64,000 nucleotides of DNA from Diphasiastrum complanatum (Eukaryota > Streptophyta > Lycopodiopsida > Lycopodiales > Lycopodiaceae), in the NCBI GenBank assembly GCA_029204225.1, contig CM055095.1, positions 34,931,078 to 34,995,077 on the forward strand. The letters run 5' to 3'. Both the position numbers and the translations under genes were made by a program. This document shows, piece by piece, positions 11,685 to 21,519 of this stretch; position 1 is the first letter of the stretch; each line of letters opens with the position of its first letter. The notes under the pieces were generated by a model. It saw nothing but the letters and a program-made list of their open reading frames with translations. It searched no databases and was not told the origin of the DNA.

Positions 11685-12941
11685 TCATAGCAGCACCCTC
11701 ACCATATCCATCTCACCATCCTTCTTAATCACACAATTGTCAATATTGAAATTGACATCAAAGCCACTATCAAGAAGTTGGCCAACACTTAAGATGTTCT
11801 TTGTAAGCTTTGGGACAAAAAGAACATTGTTGAGAGATAGATCTTTAGAAGATGCAAGCTTCAAGGAAATAATCCCTACTCCTTCAATATTGCACTCATG
11901 CTTACTTGCAAAGTGTATGGTCTTCTTGAATCCATCATAAGGCATAATAGATGAAAAAAAGTGCTTGGAGCCACACATATGTGAAGATGCTCCACTATCA
12001 ATATACCATGAGTCATCCTTGTTGAAGGTGGAAGAGGAGAAGCTTGATGCCATAAGAGAGCCTTCTCCATCACTTGCAATATAGTCTTCTTTCTCATTGG
12101 TGATGTTGGCTTGATTGAGTTGATTCTTCTTCTTGAAGCAATTGGTGGCATAATGGCCTTTCTTGCCACAATAAAAGCACTTGATCATCTTCTTCTTGAA
12201 ATTTGAATTAGAAGCATGAGAGGTATCCTCCTCCTCTCCATCTTGGTCTTTAGCTTTGTCATTAGAGAAGTGATGGTGTTGCTTCTTACTCCTCTCTTTG
12301 TGCTTGGCAAATAGAACTTTGCCATCATCATGATTGAGTGGTAGCTTGTCCATCCTCAAGAGTTTGTACTCTTGTCTTGATTCTTCATAAATAAGCACAC
12401 TTTGAAGGGCCTCCAAACTTGGTAGCTCCTCCTTAATAGCATAGGATTGGACAAGGTTGTCATATTCATCTCTCAAGCCATTGAGAATGACTTGGACTAG
12501 CTCACTTTGATTGATTGAGTCACCAATACATGCAAGCTCCCTATGAATATCCTTGACTCTCAAAACATAATTAGATGCAATCTCATCACTCTTTTGACTA
12601 CTTTGGAATATTTGATTTCTAAGAGTGAGGAGCCTAGAGGTGTTCTTAGCCTCATAGATGGACTTGAGACAATCCCAAGCTTCCTTGGATGTAGAACAAT
12701 CACCAATCTCCCTCAATATCTCATTAGAGACATTCATCTTAATGTAGTGGAGAGCCATCCTAGCTCTCTTCTTGTATTTTTGTACTTCTTGAAGTACTTG
12801 AGGCTCCTCCTCAATCCCAAGTACAATGTCCATCACATCTTGGAGTATCAAGATGGACTCCATCCTCAACTTCCATATTGAATAATTGGAAGTAGACAAT
12901 CTCTCACTTGGTTGCAACAAGTATGAACTCATTGAAGTCAT
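11685..12941 (-). CDS. Copia-3 Gag with protease start, 418 aa
   Basis: This is an uninterrupted frame from the ATG at 12941. The N-terminal part (residues ~1-200) is the copia capsid-like region (NYSIWKLRMES, LRNQIFQSSQKS). A CCHC zinc knuckle, CFYCGKKGHYATNC, lies near residue 255. The protease active-site motif DSGASSHMC is near 315. The frame ends shortly after the VLFVPKLTKNILSVG block, where a full element would continue into integrase. Gag builds the particle that packages RNA. With its LTRs nearly identical, this copy was probably mobile recently as a non-autonomous element. Confidence 0.9.
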   Translation of the reverse strand: MTSMSSYLLQPSERLSTSNYSIWKLRMESILILQDVMDIVLGIEEEPQVLQEVQKYKKRARMALHYIKMNVSNEILREIGDCSTSKEAWDCLKSIYEAKNTSRLLTLRNQIFQSSQKSDEIASNYVLRVKDIHRELACIGDSINQSELVQVILNGLRDEYDNLVQSYAIKEELPSLEALQSVLIYEESRQEYKLLRMDKLPLNHDDGKVLFAKHKERSKKQHHHFSNDKAKDQDGEEEDTSHASNSNFKKKMIKCFYCGKKGHYATNCFKKKNQLNQANITNEKEDYIASDGEGSLMASSFSSSTFNKDDSWYIDSGASSHMCGSKHFFSSIMPYDGFKKTIHFASKHECNIEGVGIISLKLASSKDLSLNNVLFVPKLTKNILSVGQLLDSGFDVNFNIDNCVIKKDGEMDMVRVLL

Positions 12942-13685
12942 GTAAAGTGGAGATAAATAAAAGTGATGAACAAAAAATGTTGCTTCTCTCTCACTATAGG
13001 ATCCAATAATGGTGTGCTACCATCTCTTATGCAAGATCTTGCAACAAACTGTGAGATGATTCTCACTAGCTATCTCAATCTCTCCAAAACTAGATCTACT
13101 TCACATCAAATGATGGAGTATGGGCAAAGTTAGGATCAAACACTCTTAGCACATGTGAAATACACTAAGAAACCAAATTTGACTCAAATACAATGATATT
13201 GCATGAAACAAAATGGCTAAGATCTCAAAATAGTGCCTAGATCACATATAGATGAGATTGGTAAGCATTCAACTATGATTTTGGATCAAACAAGCAATCT
13301 TTTGACCAAACCAAATGTGTCCACCCAGGTCTAGGTGCCCTAACTAACCCTCTTCAAAAGCTTATAACTTTTGATTGGCTCAACCAAATGGAATGAAACT
13401 AATTGCATCAGAAACTAGACAAAATTAGCTTCAAAACAAGCTATCTAGCAAGATTTTTGGATCAAACACGAAAGAGAACTCCCAAACTGAAATTGGATGT
13501 TACTCACACATGTCTGAGCACCTGATTCCGTACAGTACCAGGTCAGACCCAATCAATGTCCTTTTGATCTCTTTTGATCCAAAATTGAACAAGATAGCTA
13601 GGAAAATGGGCCTTGACAATTTCTAGCTCAAGATTGATGAATAGTTTTCACTCAAATGGATCAAAATGCATGGTAACCTTAGGTA
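12942..13685 (-). other. Copia-3 untranslated leader
   Basis: About 740 bp lie between the gag start and primer site. No open frame or other feature is supported. Comparable leader sequence occurs in Copia-2 (20764-21507), with shared phrases such as CTAGGTGCCCTA, so the two families are related. Confidence 0.7.
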
Positions 13686-13698
13686 GGCTCTGATACCA
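13686..13698 (-). other. Copia-3 primer-binding site
   Basis: Minus-strand TGGTATCAGAGCC abuts the 5' LTR that ends at 13699, matching initiator methionine tRNA. Confidence 0.92.
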
Positions 13699-14508
13699 TG
13701 TTGGATTTCACACGTGTGGATTGTCCACTACATGTACTTGTGATCTCCTAAGGTGTGTAGATGCACCAAGATCAAGACTAGATTGAGATTCAAGATCTAT
13801 CTTTGATTCTATGGCAAAAACACACTACTACATGCATTCAATCACTTCCAACTCTCACTCACACGTGTGGGAAGTGTTCCAAAAGTATTCTAAGTAAAAA
13901 CAAGCTGCTCTCCTCGGGTAGAGAGAGAAAAACCATCATGAGCTCTCGGGTAGAGAGAGAAAGCTAGAAATTCAATGACACTCAAAATCCACTCAATCTC
14001 AAAATCAATTAGATCCAAAAGGAGGAGTACAATGATACTAATAGATTCATGAGCTACCACTATGCTTAACTATGATTGGATCACACTTTGCCACCTCTTA
14101 ATCCTATTGGACCATTGATCCATGCACCTCTAAATTCTATTGGACTATATTCAAGCACACCTCGATTTTCTATTGGACCTCACAAGGTTCCACCTCTAAA
14201 TCCTATTGGACCTCTTAAGCTTCATCAAACAAAAGCATGACACTTGTCTACACTCTAATTGGCACAAGTTTGGCTCCAATATTGGCATTACAAGTGGAAA
14301 TGGATAATTTGCCATCTATGCCAAATTTGACCCTATCAACATCCTACACCTAAATGCTTGACTATGAAATTCTATGAGACCCCTATATCAAACATTTTGA
14401 TTTACTTTACAATTCTCCACACGTGGGAACATCCTCCACACATGTGAGATTCACTTACAAACTTCTATCATAAAAAATACCAAGCTAGATTTTTGCCAAT
14501 TTCTCACA
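13699..14508 (-). repeat. Copia-3 5' LTR
   Basis: This 810-bp copy pairs with 10753-11572. Its outer end, CTCACA, is followed by the duplicated target ATTGA. Confidence 0.95.
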
Positions 14509-14561
14509 ATTGAATAGTATTAATACATTGTAAATTAAGTCTGATTAATTTTTTTGGACAG

Positions 14562-15739
14562 GTGCTAAAAGAGGATCATGATATATTATCATGGATATTC
14601 TCAAGGACATCTTATCCTAGGATCATCAAGGACCATATGGATGGAGGACTTCTCAATGTTCCAAGAGTTGGAGACTTCAATGTTGAATGGCACTTAGCAG
14701 GTGATTTGAAAACATTAAAATGTATGTATAATGTCTCTCACGGTGCTACATCAAAACAGCCTTGTTTGTACTGTATGAAAATGGCAAAAGATGTAACTAG
14801 GAGCACAGGAATTACTAGAGAATATGCAGATCCAAACTGGAAGCCTGTGTTGCCTATCCCCTTAACAAATGTGCATGTTTGCACTCTTCATGCAGAAGTT
14901 AGATTAATAGAAAAGATCATTTATTTTCATATAGTTTTTGCTTGGAATACTAAGCCAACATCATTAGCAAAGGAAGCTATCTCTCGATTAGAAGATGTTT
15001 TATCAAAAGCAGGACTCCATAAAGGACATGTCAAAATTCAAAAAGATGAAAAGCTTTCAGGAAATAATGGGAGCATGCCAACTAAGCCAAGCATAGGAGG
15101 AGCAAAAGCACATCGTTTCCTATCAAATCATACTGGTAGGGCTTCTAATATTCAACACTCAGTCTGGACAGATATTATTGCTGCTACTCAGGACTCGAGA
15201 AAGATGGCAAAACCAGACTACTAAAAGTTGATGTATGGAAAAAGCTTGATAGTATGATTGCTATTTTAAGAAAAGAAAAATACTCGAATATTGATAAGAA
15301 AGCTATCCAAAGGACTTGTGTCGAGTTTGTTAATGCAGTACAAAAGCATGGGGAGATGATCACATCACTCATTACATGGTTAGTATTAAATTCTTAAAAT
15401 GCTTTCAAATTTAAATATATATTTAGATCCAAACATAAGACTAACATTATGATTTTGACATATGCAGCACATACTAAGAGATCATACAACATTTTTGCAA
15501 ATACATATGGAAGATTGAGTGTATGGTCATCACAAGGGATGGAGAAGTTACACTGGCAAGCACGAGCAACATTTCATCGAAATACACAACATGGAGGAAC
15601 CAATGAAAAACGAAACTACCTTTGTCAATTGTTTCAATGGTTCTACCGCAGAGTTCAAATTCGACATATAACAAAGTCCACACAATACAACAAGTTTAGA
15701 AAAGCATGCAAGTTCATACAGGAAGAGAAAATTAGATGA
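14562..15739 (+). pseudogene. T2 transposase, exons 3-4 (catalytic core)
   Basis: Exon 3 (14562-15378) follows a TTTGGACAG acceptor. It holds the second candidate Asp in WHLAGDLKTLKCM (codon 14703-14705), a zinc pair CLYC (14763-14774), and VCTLHAEVRLIEKI, which parallels the LH helix of RAG1-type proteins. The frame shifts near 15200. Exon 4 (15468-15739) follows TATGCAG. It encodes GRLSVWSSQGMEKLHWQ with the candidate catalytic Glu (15542-15544), then LFQWFYRRVQIRH. One T is missing from the run at 15492-15496 compared with T1, throwing exon 4 out of frame. The core is otherwise well kept. Confidence 0.8.
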
Positions 15740-15871
15740 TTGTTGAGTACAAGATCATCATTATCATCAAATCATGACATGTTCAGAATTGCTTTGCAAA
15801 TTCATTGAAAGATAGGAGAAATACTCAATGTAAATGTATCGATTGTATTATACCCAAATACAAAGTGTCAA

Positions 15872-17254
15872 CTATTCATCATAAGATCTTGTGTCAGATT
15901 CTACGGCAGTATTGTCATGAAGAAATTCTCTGCTAGCATATGCATCTAATAGATGTGCATTATCCTTATTTCCACTAAGCTCAATATAAGTGGAATACAA
16001 TGAATAATGGGAGCTCCTTAAAGGAACATTTCCATCAGTAAAACCTAAAATGTTCAAAACATAAGATCTTTTGACAAAAATGATCTTATTTGTCTTTACA
16101 AATTTATGTCCTCCTAGGTAAAATGATAAAGCTTTAACTGCCATTATAAGAGTCTCCCCGACTGGGCTCAGCTTGGAATGAGCAATACAGATCTCATTCT
16201 TCAGGAAATGCCTAAGATAGCGGCCAAGTCCACTATTCCTCTGGAAAGATGATGCGTGTTGTTTGAAACCACCTCGTCTCGCAGCAAAATCATCTATTAT
16301 GAGAGCATCCTGCAATAGGAAATTTTGTTAGCAAAAACACATTCAATGATTAGAATATCGTAATGCAAGGAAGTTTAAACACTTACACATTCTTCATCAT
16401 CAACAGCAACCAGATCAGGATGATCAATATAATGACCACGTACTGAACGAGAATCATCCGTGAAATGCAACCTCATCATCAAAATCAATACCAGCAACAA
16501 GATCAGCTGTTTCAAAATCTACGAAGTCGAAGAATTCGAAAATTGTGCCGGATAATAAACATAGAGGGTCTTCATGATAGTAAAAAAATTTACATAAATT
16601 AGCAGTAGTAAAATATACATTGTCATTAATATAATATACAAGCAAATTGAATAGACATTTAGAATCCTCTGTAGGGTTGGATTCATCAGCAGATGTATTT
16701 TGGCTAATAAAAGAATCTCGTAGAGAATCAGTATTTATATTTATAAAATCACTTTCCTTATCAGGAGTGTCGATAAGAAAGTGACTGATGTCCTTAATAG
16801 CTGACTGAACGAAGGATGATGAAAAGCGAGGGCCAGCAACAGAAATTTTATCATCATCTGGGATCTGAACTAACAGAAAAAGTACAAAACCACTCTGATA
16901 TTCAACCAATCAACATTTCTTGTTGCAATAAGGACACAGTGAACTGTTTTTGAAAAGATCAAACAATTTGGTAGACATTCTATCCAGTCTATGTCTGAAA
17001 GCTGGGAAGAAGTGAACCTGATCAATATAATGCATGTACTGGAGTGAACCTATGGAGAAAACATGCTTACTAAGTATATCTCTAAATCTAACATAATGTT
17101 GATAAAAAATGTTAGAATTCGGTTGTGCAGTCCTGAAAACATGTAGATATGGCCTGAATAGGTTGTGGAAGTAGTCTAGATTTTCAGTATTCCCAAATTC
17201 ACTAAGAAATGAACTCAAGCCTGAATCTCGTGAGGATCCTGAGGAAGAGGCCAT
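15872..17254 (-). pseudogene. T2 ORF2: unknown protein with CPYC...C motif, convergent to transposase
   Basis: Not a family I recognise. Exon 1 runs from MASSSGSSRDSG (ATG at 17254) to 16387; exon 2 runs 16309-15872. Donor GTAAGTG and acceptor TGCAG are present. Visible features are a Ser-rich N terminus, an aromatic block (FRPYLHVFRTAQP), a Cys cluster LCPYCNKKC that may bind metal, an acidic region (DTPDKESD), and an exon 2 core RRGGF...LGRYLRHF.KNEI..AHSK...GETLIMAVKALSFYLGGH. T1 keeps the exon 2 core (22524-22934). A CGA-to-TGA change near 16912 stops exon 1, and a frame change lies near 16470. Its conservation in both elements supports a real T gene. Confidence 0.65.
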
Positions 17255-18282
17255 CGAAATAAAGTGAATATCGCACTTCTGCACGAGGGATACGAGAAAG
17301 AAAACTAACTATCAAGATGGCGCACAAGAGAGATATGTACGGCTCGAGATACCGAATACCTTGCCCATCCTCAACTATATTTGATAAAGTCTCAGTCAAG
17401 CATTCTTCAACAGTCATAATTCCCTCCTCATCATCAAAATCAATACCAACAACAAGATCATATGTGCCGGATAATAAACATAGAACCTCGTCTTCACGAT
17501 AGTCAAAAAATTTACATAAATCAGTAGTAGTAAAATATACATCGTCATTAATATAATATACAGAAAAATTGAATAGACATTTAGAATCCTCTGTAGGGCT
17601 GGATTCATCAACAGATGTATTTTGGCCAATAAAAGAATCTCGTAGAGAATTAGTATTTATATTTATAAAGTCACTTTCCTTATCAGGAGTGTTGATAAGA
17701 AAGTGACTGATGTCCTTAATAGCTGACTGAACGGAGGATGATGAAAAACGAGGGTCAGCAGCAGAAATTTCATCATCATCTGGGAATTGAACTAACAGAA
17801 AAAGTACGAAACCACTCTGATATTCAACCAATCGACATTTCTTGTTGCAATAAGGACACAGTGAACTGCTTTTGAAAAGATCAAACAATTCGGTGAACAT
17901 TCTATCCAGTCTATGTCTGAAAGTTGGGAAGAAGTGAACCAGATCAGTATAATGCATGTACTGGAGTGAACCTATGGAGAAAACAAGCTTACTAAGTATA
18001 TCTCTGAATCTAACATAATGTTGATAAAAAACGTCAGAATTCGGTTGTGCAGTCCTGAAAACATGTAGATATGGCCTGAATAGACTATGGAAGTAGTCCA
18101 AATTTTCAGTAATCCCAAATTCACCAAGAAATGAACTCAAGCCTGAATCTCGTGAGGATCCTGAGGAAGAGGCCATTGAAAATATTGCACTTGTGCACGA
18201 GGGAGACGAGAAAGAAAACTAACTATCAAGATGACGCACAAGAGAGATATGTATGGCTTGAGATACCGAATATCGCACTTGA
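16440..18282 (-). repeat. 922-bp tandem duplication in T2
   Basis: Copy 1 is about 16440-17360 and copy 2 about 17361-18282. Both end with GAGATACCGAATA-type sequence and contain ORF2 exon 1 plus its upstream region. They differ by scattered substitutions and small indels. Confidence 0.8.
17363..18176 (-). pseudogene. T2 ORF2 exon 1, tandem duplicate
   Basis: This copy starts at the ATG at 18176 and matches 16440-17254 at high identity, with a repeat period near 922 bp. Here the codon after KKC is intact (CRLVEYQSG), so this frame stays open through FININ, DLCKFFDYRED and GIDFDDEEGIM, then runs into the upstream region of the other copy. It may represent the better-preserved first exon, splicing past the inner copy to exon 2, or simply a duplication artefact. 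About 105 bp upstream of each ATG is included in the duplication. Confidence 0.65.
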
Positions 18283-18786
18283 GCGCAAGTAGGTGTCGTT
18301 GAGTGCAAACGGTCAACAAAGCGCGCGCACAAATTTCGATAACGGAAAAGGTAAAAAGTTAATCAATTTTCGTGCCATTTATACTAAATTTTTGCACGTG
18401 CAGTCAACGGTCAACAGACACGTGTCTACTACTCCCACATGTGTGATTGAACATTCTTTCGCACGTGTGAACCAGGATATAAAATCACAAACTTCGATGA
18501 ATTTTTTTCACTTTTTTTTTTCGCTCCGCATGTCGCACTTGTGCGCGTCCTTCACACTCGAATTTCCACCTACCACCTTTCATGCGCACAGGTCCGATAC
18601 ACCTGCCTACGTGCCCCCTTGTATCGCACTTGTGTGCGTTTCTTCAGAACTAATATCTTTCTATTATATTCAGCTTGCACCGGTCCGATATACCGTACGT
18701 TCCTTTTGTACATATCGGTCCTCTGCGAGATTTTTGTCACCCTTCTGTTCTCATCCTTCCCGTCGCGCGCAAGTCTGCTATTGCAT
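18177..18786. promoter_or_regulatory. T2 intergenic region between divergent ORF2 and H3-like gene, with iterated motif
   Basis: This roughly 600-bp spacer separates two genes transcribed apart and probably contains both promoters. A near-palindromic motif, TCGCACTTGTGCGC and variants, recurs at about 18185, 18273, 18391 (GCACGTGC), 18533 and 18624, and at 17271 in the duplicated copy. Other short repeats are GATACCGAATA (17353, 18262) and GGTCCGATA (18590, 18682). Such iteration suggests a protein-binding region. The region is GC-richer than its neighbours and keeps many CpG sites. Confidence 0.5.
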
Positions 18787-20420
18787 AGTACACATCCGAG
18801 AAAGCAGAGCAGGAGGGACTTCTTCTCTCCTGGCTCATCCTCAGCCCCTGCGGTGGCCATTACCCCTCCTGCTAGACATAGAACGTGCAACCGTAGTAGG
18901 TGGCTCTCTGAGATACGCAAGTACCAGAGATCAACTACGCTGTTGATCCCAAGGGCTCCATTCTACCGTGCTGTCCGAAACATAACAAGAAATGATCTCG
19001 GACAACTGGTCAGATTTACACCCAGTGCTCTTCAGTGCCTTCAAGAGGCTGCTGAAGATTACCTTAGTCTTTTTTTTGAAGATTCATTTTTGCTTGCCAT
19101 TCATTCCAAGAGAGTCACAATAATGTCCAAGGATTTTTAGCTCCTGATGAGAATGAGGGATAGGTTCTGTAGGTTGCACGTATCTCAGCCTTCTGCTCCC
19201 AGATCAATACCTGTAGATAGGACTGATCTTCCTACGAAGCGTCTTCGGAAGCAGAGTGCCCCCAAGAGAGATCCAAAGAAAGCAAAGATCGTAGACACCA
19301 CAGATACTGTGAAACCTGACCCGGAATTAATTGTAGATAACACTGTTGTTGATAATGTTGTAAATATAGCTACAGTTATTTTGGATACCACTTTAATTCC
19401 TATAGATACTACACATCCACCTTTTCCTCCTCCAATTTTTTATACATATATAGATTCAGATGACTTAGATTTGAGAAAGACATATCAGATGCTATAGATA
19501 AAATTAGTACTCCTTTTTTGTTTTAGACTAGAACTTGATTTTAGTATTAATTTTAGAGTTTAAGATTGCTTGGATCTCAAAGACAGACAGACTTCTATCA
19601 GTGATCCTGTGATAGAGTCCGGGCTGACACTCTTGCAATTTGACATTGCAAGAGATTCATCAAACGAGTTGCTGGTGCTGAGTAACTTTCTGCTCCAGGC
19701 CTTCAAGGAGAATAATGACACATTGTCACAGTGTCTGACAAGTGGATTCACACCAATAAGAAAGTATCTGGTCATTCCTTATCATACCAAGTAAGATATA
19801 TTAAGTGATTCTTCCTGGTTTATGCATTAATATTGACATTTTCAATTTAAATAGATCTCAGAATTGCCGCTAAAGCACTTTCAATCTTATTTTGCAGTGA
19901 CCACTAGAGTTTAAACCTGATCTCTATTAAGAGATCTGTAAATAATAGTATCAAAGGTTTTTGTGTCAAGATGAATTCGGCGAAAAATACGCATAAGGAT
20001 GTAGATATATATCTGCCATATTTAAGTAAATATATTCCTACAAATGTTCCTCATTTCGTGGACTAGGAAATCGTGAGTTTGGAGGTAAACTCTGTCTTTC
20101 TTAATAGCATGTTGAAATCAGTATTCTAAAGTAATTGTTTCATTCTAATTCATTCTGTTTCATAATTGATTTCTTTTGTGCTGAATTATTTTGCAGTCAC
20201 CACAGCAAAATGATTCATTCAGCTATGGGTGGTACATGTTATACAATGCCAAGTTATTTTTTGAATGGTTCAACCTTCAAGAAGATGTTGATATTTATAA
20301 GGTAATAAATTCTGTTTATTCTTATTTTTGGAATCATAATTAGTTTTCTATTTTGTTGATGTTTTTAGCCATTACTAGTACATAAATGTTCTATTTTGCA
20401 GTTTACACTTCCTGTCTGTA
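18787..20420 (+). pseudogene. T2 histone H3-like (CENH3-like) gene, truncated at its 3' end
   Basis: Exon 1 encodes a basic tail (PRKQSRRD) and a full histone fold: EIRKYQ (18910), LLIPRAPFYRAVRNIT, LQEAAEDYL, FFEDS and AIHSKRVTIMSKDF. LIPRAPF, EAAEDYL and KDF are nearer plant CENH3 than canonical H3. The next codon is TAG (19138-19140) where H3 has Gln, a CAG-to-TAG change; the frame then continues with MRMRDRF and a long extension (PTKRLRKQ). Later segments include 19570-19794 (IPYHTK) and 20197-20301 (WYMLYNAKLFFEWF, 105 bp); the last exon is cut at 20420. No ATG is visible upstream of the tail. T1 has the same gene with an MARTK start. Histone H3 dimerises with H4 in nucleosomes; its role here is unknown. 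Confidence 0.8.
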
Positions 20421-20763
20421 CACTTTGAAAAATTTGGTTTCTTAGTGTTAGAAGTCTAGAAGTATTCTTTGCCTCATAGATGGATTTGAGAGTATCCCAA
20501 GCATCTTTGGAATTAGTACAAGCACCAATTTCTCTTAAGATGTCATTTGAGACATTCATTTTAATATAATGCAGAGCCATCCTAGCTCTTTTTTTGTACT
20601 TTGGAATGTCTTGAGGATTTTGTGGTTCTTCTTCAATACCAAGTACAATATCCATCACATCTTGTAGAATTGAGACAGATTCCATCCTAACCTTCCAAAT
20701 TGAGTAATTGGAGGTTGACAATCTTTCACTTGCCTCTAATAGAAAGACACCCATTGAAGCCAT
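20421..20763 (-). pseudogene. Copia-2 gag, N-terminal fragment
   Basis: Starting at the ATG at 20763, this reads MASMGVFLLEASERL with NYSIWKVRMES and LRNQIFQS, aligned to Copia-3 gag. At about 20421 homology ends abruptly and T2 sequence begins; the few residues after QS are T2 read through. The remaining gag, including the zinc knuckle, is deleted. Confidence 0.85.
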
Positions 20764-21507
20764 AAAGAATGTTGGAAATAAAAAAAAGATGGATGAAAAA
20801 ATTGCTTATCTTCTCACTATAGGAACCAATCAAGGGTAAAAAACCAAATCCTATGTAAGACTAAGCAAGAAACTGTGAGATAGATCTCACTAGTTTGACA
20901 ATCTCTCTAAAACAAGATTTGAATTATCAAAAAAGTTGAAGTATGGCAAAAGTTATGGTTCTCTGAATTTCACACGTGTGAAATATTCCAAAAATGTCAA
21001 ATTGACTCAAATACAATCTATTTGTATGAAACAATTTGTCTAGATCCTCTAAATTTTGCCTAAATCACATATAGATGAGATTGGTCAACTTCTGGGTGAT
21101 TTTTGTGATCATTCAAGCAATAAATGACATGTACTCAAGATTTGCCACAGGTCTAGGTGCCCTACCTACGACTATTCAAAAGCTTATAACATTTGATTGG
21201 CTTATCCAACTGTCATGATTCAAACTGCACCAGATTCTACACATTTCTACCTTTCTAGTGGGCAAATTGCATGAAATTTAGATCTAAGGTGAGAGAGAAC
21301 CACTGAACTGAAAATGGGCAGATTTCACATGTGCCTGCACCTGAAAATCCGTATAGTACCTGATCTGAACCATTCAAAGTGGTTTGAAGCTCTAAATCAC
21401 CAAAAAACTGCAAACCAGCTAGGAAGTAGAATCTAGACAATTTCTAGCTTGAAATCAGATCAAATTTGCAAACTTTTTGATTAGATTTGCTTGTAAATCT
21501 TAGGTAG
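20764..21507 (-). other. Copia-2 untranslated leader
   Basis: This lies between the gag start and primer site, with no supported coding sequence. It resembles the Copia-3 leader in several stretches. Confidence 0.7.
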
Positions 21508-21519
21508 GCTTTGATACCA
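21507..21519 (-). other. Copia-2 primer-binding site
   Basis: The minus strand reads TGGTATCAAAGCC, one base from the copia consensus, directly next to the 5' LTR. Confidence 0.85.

Larger units (their letters stand above)
10753..14508 (-). mobile_element. Copia-3: young gag-only copia element in T2 transposase intron 2
   Basis: LTRs at 10753-11572 (820 bp) and 13699-14508 (810 bp) differ by roughly five substitutions and one 10-bp indel. A perfect 5-bp target duplication ATTGA lies at 10748-10752 and 14509-14513. The primer site is at 13686-13698 on the minus strand; the polypurine tract is next to 11573. The 2.1-kb interior encodes only Gag plus the beginning of protease, with no integrase, RT or RNase H. 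It must have moved using enzymes from another copia element. Confidence 0.95.
8796..20420 (+). mobile_element. T2: second copy of the multi-gene element, inside Copia-2
   Basis: The left end GGAATGCCATGTAGGATATAGAAAAATA matches T1. Gene order also matches: transposase (+, 9329-15739), ORF2 (-, 15872-17254, with a duplicated first exon to 18176) and H3-like gene (+, 18787-20420). Copia-3 lies in a transposase intron. The right side is cut in the first bases of the last H3-gene exon (20402-20420), where Copia-2 gag sequence begins, so ORF4 and the right terminus were lost. It is better preserved than T1, though each gene has at least one break. Confidence 0.8.

Noticed and set aside
9329-15739. 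Calling the T transposase a true RAG1 or Transib homologue
   Set aside because: Only motif order and spacing are similar; overall sequence is not, and other RNase H-like transposases share parts of the layout.
18541-18786. N-terminal 82 codons before the T2 histone tail, in frame with it
   Set aside because: Composition and lack of any counterpart in T1 suggest it is upstream non-coding sequence that happens to be open; the protein probably starts near the PRKQSRR tail.
18787-19498. Calling the histone-like gene the host's own CENH3
   Set aside because: It has stops, a long unrelated C-terminal extension, a second copy in T1 and linkage to a transposase in both copies.
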